The notes under the pieces: model-generated
The model's input: only the letters and a program-made list of their open reading frames with translations
What the model was told of the DNA's origin: nothing
Databases searched by the model: none
Translations under genes and position numbers: made by a program
Origin: Gracilaria domingensis
Lineage: Eukaryota; Rhodophyta; Florideophyceae; Gracilariales; Gracilariaceae
DNA: 64,000 bases
Assembly: GCA_022539475.1 (NCBI GenBank)
Contig: VCMS01000056.1
Span: 124,001-188,000, forward strand
Direction: 5' to 3'
Shown: one piece after another, positions 22,780 to 33,970 of the stretch
Numbering within the stretch: the stretch's first letter is position 1
Layout of the letters: each line of letters starts with the position of its first letter

Positions 22780-24880
22780 ATGTCGTCCCCTCAGGGTTCT
22801 AGCGACCACTTGGTTCTTCCACGCAAGCGGCTTTCGCCTCCGACTTCGGATACAACTACTCCTTCTCCTCCGATACCTCGGCGCTCGCTACCAGTGCCTG
22901 CTGATCCTTCTTCTCCTTTGACAGGAATGAATCCGAATCCATTCCATACCAACCCGCTCCCGGGGAACTCGTCGTCAGCTCCGCAAGCGGTGTCTGAGGT
23001 GCCTTCGGGCACCGCTTCTCAACAAGGAAAGCCTTCTCAGGGTCTTCCACAGTACTTTGGTGGGTTCCAATCGGCTCCTCTTCCTCAAGGGAATCCATAC
23101 AGCTGTCCGTTCGCTCAACCCTACGCGGGGTACAACCATCCAGGTTTCCTGCATACTCAAGCTCCGATTCAAACCATCCCGCAAGCGGTAGCTCCCTTCA
23201 ACTTCTATGAAGCTTATCCCCATCCGGGTGCGCCTCTTCCGATACCTCTGGCTCCTCCTCTGGCTGCGGTGCAACAGCCATACGACCCAAACGCCATAGC
23301 CTGGAATGCTGAGCAGGCCGTACCGTTGACGGTGAACCCTCGTGGGTAGATTAGTAGAGAGAGAGTCCCCTGTGAACCGGGATACCCGACGTGAGGGGTT
23401 GATCTTTTCCCGCGCTCCGTGGTTTCACTCGACAGCGGTAGCGGATGATGCTCTCATCGATTCCTATGCCATGAACGGAATACTCCCAGGTGGGCTTCCT
23501 CGAGATGCGGTGCGCTCTCGCGAGTGGCGGACCCGCATAGCGGTGGAGCCGCATTTGCTTCGTTGCGATCGCGGAGAGTCCCTTGACCGCGCGCGTGGGG
23601 ATATGGCGCGACTAGCTTACTCCAGAATTGGAAGACTGTGATATGACGATCCGATTCCGGCCGAGTATGACTTTGACGTCTCGAACTGCCGTACCTACCG
23701 TGAAGTTTCTTATGGTAACGCCTTGGCGGAATTTCCGGAAGCGGAGCATCGATACCACTTCATTGAGGTTGATCCTGATATTCTCTTATGCAGTCGTCCC
23801 TTGCTCAGGGCGAAGTTCCGATACCTTGCCAGGAGTAAGAGACACAACAAGGATCTCTATGACTTCGAGAGACGAGTTAGGTTCGAACGGAATGCGCGCT
23901 CCCGTCGGGGACTCCTAGTTGCGTAGCCAAACTTGGAAATTGATCGTTTGCGCTTCGATGCCTTGCCCTCCTGATACGTGGGCCTTCTATCCTGGTGGAG
24001 CCGTGTAGAGGTCCCTGCGGGGCGTTTTGCTGAACTCCCGCCGAGTATCTACTACATCGGTTCGCGGTTGATAGACAATCCCAAATCGGGCTATTTGTCT
24101 CTAGTTCTGGCTGAGTGGGCTGCCCGCGTCGCGGTTCACCTCTTGTGGGATGTCTACGATCACTACCGCTTGTGGTATCTCCCTCCAAATTTGAGGTAGC
24201 TTCTTCGAAGGGTTGATCTCGTTACCCCCTTGGGTTCCGAGGCTAACCAGGAAGAGGTTGGGGAGTTGTTGGATGTCATCGACAGGATCGATTGGGACCG
24301 CGTTCCGGTAGCTTGGCAGCCTGACAGGCGACAGCGTTTCCGCGACCGATCACCGGGGCGAATTTCCACCCGTTCCGGGGTCTGGGTGTACTACGACCCG
24401 TGGGAGCGACAGTTCATCTGCGAGGAGCAGGCGACTGCAATGGCGGCTATGCCCCGCGCAATGCCGGTCGGTCACCCAGTAGGGTTCGTGTTCCCCGAGG
24501 ATTACGCCGTTCCGTCGGATGCACCTGATCCAATGTTGAACAATGACGAGATTCCCACCAAAGCCGGGCCAGCACAGCTGACAGGAGTTCCGAACTCGGA
24601 TCCTAACGCGGCAGCGGTCCCAACAGAGGGCGTTCAAGCCCCTGCGGGATGGTTCTTGATCGCTCCCACTACTCAGCCTGCCAATTAGGCTGGGAGTGTG
24701 GCTTCCCTTCGTGCTGACCTCCAGGCTCATGGCATTCCAATCCCTCCGGGAGTGAACACCGTTGCGGGGTTCGCGGCTCTCGCGAGCGAGTACTTCGCGC
24801 ACAATCCCAACACGGGAAGCGATGCTCCCTCCACTGGCGGTGAGCCCCTCATGAGGTCTTCCTCCAATCTTAGAGTGTCT
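22780..24880 (+). pseudogene. Antisense reading frame in the chromovirus 3' region
   Basis: On the strand opposite gag-pol, a Pro/Ser-rich frame starts at the ATG at 22780 (189 codons). It shifts frame near 23340 and continues to about 24880 with in-frame stops near 23640, 23925, 23971, 24198 and 24687. Between the stops the sequence reads as ordinary protein (RYHFIEVDPDILLCSRPLLR, SIYYIGSRLIDNPKSGYL, WDRVPVAWQPDRRQRF). I do not recognise it. Antisense genes between pol and the 3' LTR are known from large plant Ty3 elements such as Grande. It may be a decayed accessory gene. Confidence 0.45.
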
Positions 24881-26210
24881 TGTGATCGTTTCCAATTAAA
24901 GCCAGCTAGTGGCAAATTTTCCCTTACCCTCGTCGAGGTATGCTTCTCGGCAACGAGCTTCTTCTTCTTCCTTCTTCCTCAACAGGATCTGTCCTCTTCC
25001 ACTTCTCTTCCAGTTCCTGGCCACCCAGTGCAGATATCTTCATTCCTTTTTAGGCAGTTTCTACTTCTCCGCAATACGGAAGTATCCCGATAATTCGGTG
25101 GTTATACTACGTCTCTCTTATGGTACAGAGGATCCCTTCAAACTCCTAGGTCCTCTTCTTCTCTTCCGAGCTGCTGACTTCTTTCTTCCAACCGCAAGGC
25201 GGGCACGAGTACAGTAGAGCATAGAGCACACCGGTAAGCGGGCTACCCGACCATCGCGTTATCCAATGTTGGAGGCAATGGCGTGCGAATACGGCAGTGA
25301 TTCGACATGACCTTGGACCTAGAGAGGTGTCCAATTGGCTCCCAAGTGTCCTCGTCAGGCGGATAGCCGTACCAACGAACTCTATACAGTAGTTTCCCTT
25401 CGGGGCTTTCCTCGTGTCCCACGATACGATCTACTACGAATTCTTGTGGGTATACGCCATCTTCGGCTTTTCTCTTGTCCTTTCCCGACATCAGGGAGTG
25501 ACAATGGGCAAAACCCAGGCGGGGTAGTGGTTCCTTCGGGTTTCGAACCGGTACTCGGGGCGGAGGACGTGTAGTCCGTAGTGTCTTCAGGCCGTTGCGA
25601 CGGAGTGCGCTAACTCCCGACACGGGCGTCCAATTGCCTCACAAGTGAGCTCAATCAAAAGCTCTCGATCTCCGGTTTCCGGCAAACTCTTTTCTATCCC
25701 AAACGGGCTACTAATCGACGAACGGTCGCGTCCGTGAAGCGGCAATACCTTCACATTTGTTGCGGAAGAGCCGTTGTGACGGAGAAATGGCGTACTGCAC
25801 TCCCTGCACAGGGCGGCGGAACGTCGGGCCACGGCGCATGACCTGCGGTGCACTCCATTTTCATTGGATATTTGGCGCACCCGGGCGCGCGTGCGCGCCA
25901 CAGGTCCCGTGAACGGTATCTACAGTGTCAGGCCCGGCGGCCGGCCGGCGGTTGCCAAGCGACGTGCACTACCCTCCAGCAATGGCGTATGCTTACATCA
26001 GATAATCTCGAATCTCCCGCCGTCGGGCTGCACATGCGTACCGGATGTGGTGCCGTTCACCGTGCTTACGGGTCCCGCACCTCGACATGTTCCGTGTGCT
26101 CCAGCGTGCCGTTCAGGGGACTTGACTACTTCCTCCTTCAGGCTTTCCAGTATAATCCTCAAGGATTCATCTTTCCTTCCTCCTCCCGCTATGGGCTGTT
26201 CCCAGGTGGG
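24881..26210. other. Chromovirus spacer between pol and antisense frame
   Basis: Apart from the chromodomain frame no conserved frame was seen. Contains several CCC...GGG dyads. A pol-frame remnant at 25901-25587 has no recognised domain. Confidence 0.4.
25243..25491 (-). CDS. Chromodomain frame of the chromovirus
   Basis: From the ATG at 25491, 82 residues including EFVVDRIVGHEESPEGKLLY followed by RVRWYGYPPDEDTWEP. This is a complete chromodomain with the aromatic positions F/V, W and Y/W visible. In chromoviruses the domain normally ends the integrase and guides insertion to marked chromatin. Here it is about 700 bp behind the pol stop and in another frame, so it is either a separate product, joined by splicing, or separated by damage. 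Confidence 0.75.
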   Translation of the reverse strand: MSGKDKRKAEDGVYPQEFVVDRIVGHEESPEGKLLYRVRWYGYPPDEDTWEPIGHLSRSKVMSNHCRIRTPLPPTLDNAMVG

Positions 26211-29200
26211 CTATGCATCGCTCTCCATGTCGCCTCGTCCCACGAACGGGTCGGCGGAGACAGTGCGTTCGCGCGAGCGAGATACAGTACGCTCCAGCGA
26301 CTTGGATTGCCCAACGGGGCCACTAACCTTCTTAGCTGTAGCGCTCCCTGCGGGGGATTCTTCACTTTTTCTGACTTCATTCCTCGCCGAGGTCTCGGGT
26401 GTACGCGACTCAGCGCCAGCGCGATCATTCCTAGCGCGGGATTCTGTCTTACTCTGAGATTCAACACCTCGGTTAGGTCCAGCGGACGCCGGAGCAACCG
26501 GAGCGCGATTTACACTGTCCTCCCCCTCCTTAGGGTGCGATACGGCTTCCGCATTTGGCGCCAATACCGTAGACGGGGAGTGAATCTCATTCAACTCGGT
26601 AGAAGGTGTAGGTGTAACCCGTGAGAGTCCGGGGTTATGCTTGAGTAACTCTGTTGTACTAGGCAAGTCGGAGAGACCACGTTGCGGGTGGGGCAAAACC
26701 GAGGGGCGGTTAGCGGTAGCACCCGATTGTTCGGTTTGCTGGTTCGGCGGTGAGCCATTTCCGGTACTCGGCCTTGTGATAACTTCCTGGATAGGGCTTA
26801 GGGCGCAATACACTCGATCTCGCGATACCCGCTCGTGCTGATTATCGATATCGAGCACGACGGTCGTCTCCTGTACGGATACTACCCGATAGGGGCCACT
26901 GGCGATCGGAGAGAGCTTATGCCGCTTCTCCTTCTCAGGATTATAGTACTCCTTTCTGAGGAACACGTATTCACCAGCCCGCAGCTGCGGTAGTGGCCTG
27001 CGAATTCGACTATCGAAATTGCGCTTGTAAGCGAGTTGAGCCTTCTCCATAGAGCGTTTAGCAATAGGCACCATCATGGTTAACCACTTCTTCCACGCAT
27101 CGCGATGTAACCTCGGTGTCGAGTATGCGTCCATAGTTGGCTGTGCCTCAATGGCAAGGGGAGGTGGTCTCCTTGACAGAACCAACTCAAAAGGGGACAA
27201 AGACGTAACCCGGTGTACTTGGGTATTATACGCATATGTGATTGCGTCAGTGTACAGATCCCAAGTCTTGGGGTGTTCCGCAACGTAGGATCTCAATGCA
27301 CCAAGAATGATTCGGTTAAATCTCTCTGCTTGACCATTAGTTTGGGGATGGTACGTTGTTGTAAACAGATTCCTAATATCCAGGATGCGACACACGTCTT
27401 GAAAAAACTTTGACGTAAACTGAGAGCCGTTGTCGGAGAGTAAATGTACCGGTGGTCTATAGACAAAGACCCACTGGGTAACAAACGCCTGAGCCACGGC
27501 GGCAGCGGTTATCCGTTTGAGCGGCACAGTCCGTACCAGCTTCGAGAAGCGATCGGTAATCACCAGGAGGTATTGATTCGCTTGCGAGGTTTTGATCAAT
27601 TCGCCTAGAATGTCAATGGCGACAGACTCGAGCGGCGCCCTTGCGGGAAACAGCTTTAACTTCTTGGAGTGATTCCTCAGTTTGATGTCGTTCTTAGCGC
27701 ATTCCTGACAGGATCGGCGTACTGCATAACAGTCAAATGCCATTGCCGGCCAGTAAAAATCCCTTCTCAGTGTGAGATACAACTTTCTTCCTCCCAGGTG
27801 GGCTCCCAACTTCACGTAGTGAGAGAGATGAAGAACGCGGCTCTGCAAGGAGTGCGGTACCACTATTTGTGGGTTTGTTGACACCTTCCTTACTAGGTAG
27901 CCTTGATCGTTCACCTGAAAAGGTAAGTGATATCCACCGTTCAGAAGGGCTCGTACCTGGGTACAGAAAGGATCTGTCTGCTGTTCCCGTATCATCTCCT
28001 CGGACGTGATGGGTATGAATGACCCGGAACCCGGTTCAGCGGTTCGTGCGGCGCGTATGTCGTCACACACGTCATCCGACAGGAGTTCTGTGCTCCCATC
28101 GAGGTCACCAACCATAAAACATAGGATATCAGCGTCATCGGTAGGCTCGGCTTCAGCTGCTGTGCCCAAACGGGATAGGGCGTCCGCCTGGAGGTTGAGG
28201 GAGACTTTCTTGTACACGACTTCGAAGTCGAATTCCGACAGTCGGAGCGTCCAACGCATCAAGCGTCCCGATGGTTCAGTGATTTCCATGAGCCAACGGA
28301 GGCAATTGTGGTCAGTGTGCACCCTAAAGTGAGTTCCCATCAAATATGGTCTCAGAGTGGACAATGCCGAGACCACAGCAAGACATTCCTTCTCGGACAC
28401 CCAGTAATTCCGTTCGTGGACGTTCAGCGATCTCGACCAGTACCCAATAGGGTGTCGTTTCCCGGTCTCGTCGGTTTGAAACAAAGCACACCCAACCTGG
28501 TTCGCGCTAGCGTCGGTATCGACTTCATAGGGTAACCCAGGTTTGGGGAGAGCCAAAATTGGCGGCGACGTTACGGGATCGACCAATGCCGTAAAAGCGG
28601 AGCCCTCTGCACCTCCAAAGGGGTCCAATTCAACAGGTTTTCCTTTCGTAAGGAGCTTATTCAATGGTAAAGCAATGTCCGCAAAGTTCGGAACGAAACG
28701 TCGGTATACGTTACACAGTCCTAAGAAGGATCGCAACTCTGTTTGAGTCCTTGGGTGCTTAGCCTCTTTCAAGGATTTGACCCGTACCTCATCGACTGAG
28801 AGTTTTCCCGGGCGGATTATGTGACCCAGATACTTAACCGATTCGGTGAAGAACTCGCACTTCTTGAGTTTTAGGGTGATTCCTGCATCACGCAGTACTC
28901 TCATGACATCCCGAACATGGGCTAGATGATCATCCAGGTTGTTGGAAAAAACGACGATATCGTCCAGATACACCAAATATGTGTTCCACTTAAATCGTGC
29001 CAACAGGATGTCAACCGCACGCTGAAAAGTAGCGGGTGCATTAGTTAACCCAAAGGGCAATCTCCGGAAGCGGTATAGGCCTTGGTGGCATACGAATGCC
29101 GTCTTATCCCGGTCTTTCTTCCTGATGGGAACCTGCCAATATCCCCAGTTAGCGTCAAGGGTGGTGAACACGTTCGCGCTCCCAAGAAAATGGATATATT

Positions 29201-30623
29201 CGTCCATCCAGGGTATCGGATATACATCTTTCACTGTCACCCCATTAAACTTTCGGTAATCGATACAAAATCTCCAAGATCCATCCGGTTTCGGAACTAG
29301 CACTACTGGTGACGCTCAAGGGGATTGAGCGGCCTCAATAACGCCAGCCCGCAACATCTTCTCAACTTGAGACTTCTCTTCCTCCCGAGCCTTCGTTCCG
29401 CCCCGATGGAGGTGTTGCGCAATCGGCCGAGTTTTCGGAAGCAAGTCAATACAATGCTCAGTTACTCCAATTGTTCCTAGAGTTCCGTCGCACATGGGAG
29501 TGAATTCCCGCAGCATCTTGCGAAGCTTCTGCCGATGGGATTCCGGTACATGCTCCAGAGGTTTCGGATTGTTCTGACCCCAGTCCTTTTGGGTTTTCTC
29601 CGTGTCCACGACTTCACTAACTCGCGATTCAGCGCTCTCCTCCCCCTCCTTAGGGTCTGACACTCCGAGAAACTTTGCGATAGGGATCTTCGTTGGGACG
29701 ACCGCGGTCGGGTGTGGCAGCACTGTACCAATCACTTGGTTCTTTACCAGCCACTGAGTGGACTTTCCAAAATTGGCGACCATAACCTTGAAGGGTTGCT
29801 CTGGTTGAATAGTTACCACTCCATTCGCAAGAGCGATTTGGCGTTGTTCATATAAAGCCGGCAACGGTTGTACTGTGTGGAGACCCCATTGTTTGGTGGT
29901 GACATCGATCCATATATGGGACTCTGGTGGCAGCTGCACGGACTTCGAGACGTGTAGCTTGGTCGACACCCTGCCATCGTTGGAGGCTTGTTGCGCAGCT
30001 GGTAGCGGCACATGTTTCCGCGTTGCGGCTCGCAGCGCTTTCCGAACAATCTGCAGGACTGATTCGTCTTCCATTTCCACTTGGCGTTTCCGCGGGCGGA
30101 TAGCTTCCACGAAGCGATCGCAAAAATCACAACCGAGGATAATCGGGGCAGCCAATGAGTTGCAGGCGACAAAGTCAAGTTGTACCAAACAAGTTCCTAG
30201 TCGTACAAGAAGTGTAATGTAACCAGCCGTTCTCAACGGATTATTGTTCGCGTCGGCGAGGTTTAAGGCAGGGCCGAAACGGATCGTTCCCCGAAGAGCG
30301 GGCGGAATTAACTTCTTGTTGATTAAGTTAGGAGCAGCTCCTGTATCTAGGACAGCTAATTGCCTAACCATGAATTGGTTGGACAGGCCAAGGTCAGCAT
30401 ATACCTTGTAGTTCCTCTTGGCCATTACCAGGATTCTATCCGGCGCACGTAGATTTCGGGACCGTACCCACGGGCGACGAGGAACACCACAGTGTTCTGA
30501 ATCCACGTCTGTGGCAGCCATCTTCCTCGTCAGGATTCTAACAGCTAGGGAGTGAAGCAGAGGCGCCTCGGGCGTCTTCGACTTCGGCTTAGAAGACGCC
30601 CCTCCCACAGGGGAGACTCCCAA
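26211..30623 (-). pseudogene. Chromovirus pol: protease, RT, RNase H, integrase
   Basis: Domains in order on the minus strand: aspartic protease (LDTGAAPNLI near 30345), reverse transcriptase (VPKPDGSWRFCIDYRKFN, then YLVYLDDIVVFS), RNase H (EVDTDASANQVGCALF, HTDHNCLRWL), integrase zinc-binding region, and the catalytic core with Asp in SVAIDILG, Asp in HLLSDNGSQF and Glu in NGQAERFNR. A GPYRVV C-terminal domain and a long Pro/Ser/Glu tail follow. One in-frame TGA at 29316-29318 stands exactly where almost all Ty3 elements have Trp (SP-W-ASPVV). Otherwise the 4.4-kb frame is open. The element therefore had full coding capacity until very recently. Confidence 0.92.
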
Positions 30624-30640
30624 GTTTAGTTTTTCGGAGC
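30614..30640 (-). promoter_or_regulatory. Probable -1 gag/pol frameshift site
   Basis: The gag frame reads CCG AAA AAC TAA. The pol frame is -1 to gag and open through this point. The heptamer G AAA AAC sits directly before the stop, and a CTCCC...GGGAG hairpin lies about a dozen bases downstream. The first slippery base is G, not A, so pairing after the slip would be imperfect. Confidence 0.55.
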
Positions 30641-32737
30641 AGGACCCTCCTGTTGGGGGCGGTTCCGGTCCTGGGCATCATGCTGATGACCGTTCGCGGG
30701 TTCGAATTTTCCCACCATGTTCTGGGCTGCCGTGCGGGCGGCCTGACCAACATTTGATCCTCCACTCAGGTGGACAGCCATCGCGTGCTTCGCGCCTTCA
30801 TAGGAAGTTCTCGGCACATGAGCTTGTTTCTCTGGCGAGAGGGACTCGGACTGAGCGATAATTCTCAACCTTTCCCGTGCTGGGAGTGTACACTGCGTCG
30901 AGATATGCCCAAATTGGTAACACTCGTAGCAGATAATTGAGGTTGGTTGGTCTTGCGGACCTCTATCCACACGACCCTGCAGGGTATTTTCCCTCCATCC
31001 TGGCCGACTGAATCTCATCCCACGACCTCCATAAGGAATAGGTGCTGCGGGCACTCGCTGTCCTTGTGCATAAAATGCAGGGTCAGTCTCCGATGACGGA
31101 GCTGACGTGGACGGTAGTTCCGAAGTACCCACTGAGTCGGGGTTGCTACCCACGAGGTTGATGTTGTCATGATTCAAATTGGAGTCATTCCCATCGTATT
31201 GGGCGGATGAGTAGTCCGATTCCTCAGCGAATAGTACCTTACGAGGCTTTGACCTAGAGGGCCGCCGAGCTCGGAGCGTTTCCCCTTCGGCTCGGGAGTA
31301 TTGTACCAATTCAAGGTAGGTCATCTTTCTTTTATTCTCCCGATATCGAGCTACCAGTGCCCGTATTTGGGGATCCAACCCATCCACGAACATAGAACAT
31401 CTCTCTTCAGACGGATGAACATTACCACAGCGGTGGAAAGCCTTATTCAGGCGCGTTGAATAAGCGGTTTCCGTTTCTCCCGGACGTTGTTTCGTATCCC
31501 TCAGGGCTGGCGTAGCCTTTTGAATGGCGTGACCAGTAGCGTATGACCGTAAGAGGTAGTGTACCGCTTCAGGCCAACACGTAACACCTTCTTCCGAGGC
31601 TCTCGACGATCCGCGGACGGAATTGAATTGATCTTCTGCCAGACCTTTGAGGTAATACGGGAGGGCTACATACGCCTGTCCCTAACTCATTCCGAGTATA
31701 TCGACTTCTTGCACGAACCTTGCGAGGAAATCCAGAACCAGAATGGGGTCTTCTCCTGTAAACTCCCTCTTGTTTAGGGTAACGCCGAGTCTTCGGATAA
31801 AATCCCTAACTTTTCCAGTTCCTCTCGAGGTCCGAACTTCGGAGGTATCCTGAAGTCGATATTATCGATATGAAAGCAACTTCCGATATAACGGATTGGA
31901 TGGCTTCAACTCCTTCAAGCCATGGTGCTTCTTTCCCTCCTCCCGAGTGCAGATAGCCCCTTGAGAGGTAAAGGTAGCTTTAGACCGTGACTTTGACGAA
32001 CGGGAACGCCGGCGGTGGCTATCATCCGAGGAATCGGAGGATGACGACGATGACGAGCTGTCCGAACTACTTCTGGAGTCGGAGTCAGACACATCCGAAT
32101 AATTACGGGATTCCTTCATGGAATTGCGACGGCCCCTCTTACTAGATCGACGAAGGGAACTTTCGGCATCCGAACGATTCCGCTCGGCGGCTTCTGTCTC
32201 CTCGTCCATCCTAATAGTGGCTTCGAGGGTATCCAAACGTGCATGGACTCGCTCCATGGCGGTTCGGGTTTCCTCTCTTTCGAGGCGGGAATCCTCTACA
32301 TATGCCCTTGGGGGACCAAAGCACTCCATGATGGAATTCATCTCCTGTCTCAGGGTACGAACTTCTCCCGAGACATCCTTATCCAGGAGTTTATAGACCT
32401 GTCGACGGAGTTTCTCTACTGACTCGATTAGGGATACGTGGGCTGCATTTGCGATGCTAAGGAGAGCGCCCAGATTACTGTACTCCTGAGAGTCAAGCTT
32501 TTCCGGCGGTGCGGTTGAGGGTATCTCCACGACTGGATCTTCCTCGTCTGGTTGCGGTGCAGCCTGCGAAGGAAACTCTACAACCTCCTGTGCATCAATT
32601 GGTGCGTCCGGGCTCTCGGAGTTTTCACGATTACTTCCTGGTTCGGGGACCGATGTCCTTGAACGCGTACCACCTGAACGAGCAGAGGCGTTCTACGTAA
32701 CCGATCTTCCTTTCGAGGACGGAGCCTGGCGCGTCAT
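30626..32737 (-). pseudogene. Chromovirus gag with CCHC zinc knuckle, three in-frame stops
   Basis: One frame holds from the ATG at 32737 to the TAA at 30626-30628, about 703 codons. It is interrupted by TAG near 32695, TAA at 31862-31864 and TAG near 31687, without any frameshift. The N-terminal third has an acidic/Pro part and a long Ser/Arg/Asp-rich segment (31.95-32.2 kb). The middle (AYVALPYYLKGLAEDQF ... RPGETETAYSTRLNKAF) matches the gag capsid domain of Ty3-type elements. The C-terminus has the nucleocapsid knuckle CYECYQFGHISTQC. Gag forms the particle that packages element RNA. The retained frame with only nonsense changes suggests recent inactivation. Confidence 0.8.
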
Positions 32738-32925
32738 ACTGCAGGTAGCCAACTGGACTCCGGGATAATTACGTGAGAAATCACGAGACTTCCGAACTAC
32801 GAAAAAAGGGATGGGAGAAATCTAATCACAACCCAAAGAAGGGGCTATAACCGTCACTCTCCCGAAAAGGGAATCCAAGGGTCCAGATTCCAATTAGCAC
32901 AACAACCCAGTTATGGTCTTGTACC

Positions 32926-32944
32926 GTTCTAGGTCGGGAGACCA
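32926..32944 (-). other. Chromovirus primer-binding site
   Basis: The minus strand reads TGGTCTCCCGACCTAGAAC three bases after the LTR. Its complement ends in CCA and contains a TTCTAGG T-loop-like word, as a tRNA 3' half would. It differs from the outer element's site at two of the first 17 positions. Confidence 0.65.
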
Positions 32945-32947
32945 AAA

Positions 32948-33970
32948 TGTAGAGCAAAGCCCTGCGGTAAGCGCTATGGGGAATCTCCACTAGGATGTCC
33001 GAGTCCTACTCCCTATGAGAGGTAGGCTCCTCGATAAAACCCTCTGTCCGTGCTCGAGGCGAGTGACAAGCCGGGTGTAATACCGGAGCCGGTGACTGGC
33101 TCTACTTACAGAGGTGGAATGCAAAGAGCGGTGCAGATCCAGAAATGGAGTGTGATCCAGACCTGAACAAAGGGGGGAAAAGGGGACCGTGTAAACGGGG
33201 GAAAGCTCACGGTAGAAACCACCAGAGCGGAGCTACGGACCGTGCCAACCGGCGGGAACAGGTCCGACAGCGGAGCGACGCACTCAGAGGCGCCAAAAAT
33301 AAACCCAATACTGGGCCGGAAGCGATACCTGAACCAAGTAAACAAGTGCAAACAGCAAGACTCAACAGAGGGACAACAACAAGAATTAACAACAAAAACA
33401 AAACACGAAACAACAAAAGACGACCGACACGACGGTAACGACAATCAAAGATCCAAAGATGGCGAGACAAGTGCTTCCTTAGTGACCCTGAGGGGTAGTA
33501 GTGCCGATACCAATCGTGGTCACTCTCCGGTTGGAGTCGTAGACCTACGTAGGCAGCAAACTACTATGGCCCGATCCTGAACAGGATCCGACTTGAGTGT
33601 CGACTCAGTTGTTCATTTACTTGGAGGCTCCAGGATGAGATCACCCGAGCATATATACTATTACTACTACGGTATCTACAATGCACACCTCCCGAGGGTC
33701 ATACACGTGGACGAACCACTGTCAGGGTGCAGGGTACTCCCCAACGGGCGTGGCACAAATATCTAACTAGCCAGCTCCACGACGTGGCCTACTATCGCAC
33801 CTACTAGGCACTTCCCATGCAGGGTCCACCTATTAAGGGTCCAACCAAACCATCCCAACAATACCCAAAATTAAAGGGAGTTTTCATAACTTAGCCACGT
33901 CACCGGTCATCGGTACCATCTTATTATGAGCGGCATGATGCATCCGATAGCGGAAAGCCGTTGCTCCACA
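32948..33970 (-). repeat. Chromovirus 5' LTR
   Basis: 1023 bp, about 20 differences from 21687-22710. Followed on the right by the target duplication AATTA. Confidence 0.93.

Larger units (their letters stand above)
21687..33970 (-). mobile_element. Nested Ty3/gypsy chromovirus, 12.3 kb
   Basis: LTRs of 1024 and 1023 bp (21687-22710 and 32948-33970, roughly 98% alike, TGTAGAGC...CTACA/CCACA) enclose gag, pol, a chromodomain frame and an antisense frame. A perfect 5-bp duplication AATTA stands at 21682-21686 and 33971-33975. Coding is on the minus strand, so the 5' LTR is the right one. The LTRs are closer to each other than those of the outer element, as expected for a later insertion. Gag holds three stops and pol one, so the copy is not intact. 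Confidence 0.95.

Noticed and set aside
22765..22780. TATAAATA directly before the antisense ATG as a promoter
   Set aside because: It touches the ATG, too close to act as a TATA box for that start.
4524..30623. TGA read as an amino acid (many in-frame TGAs, one at a Trp position)
   Set aside because: The bZIP gene ends at TGA. In-frame TAA and TAG also occur in the damaged genes, and MED12 and the receptor gene have no internal stops. Decay, introns or sequence errors explain it better.
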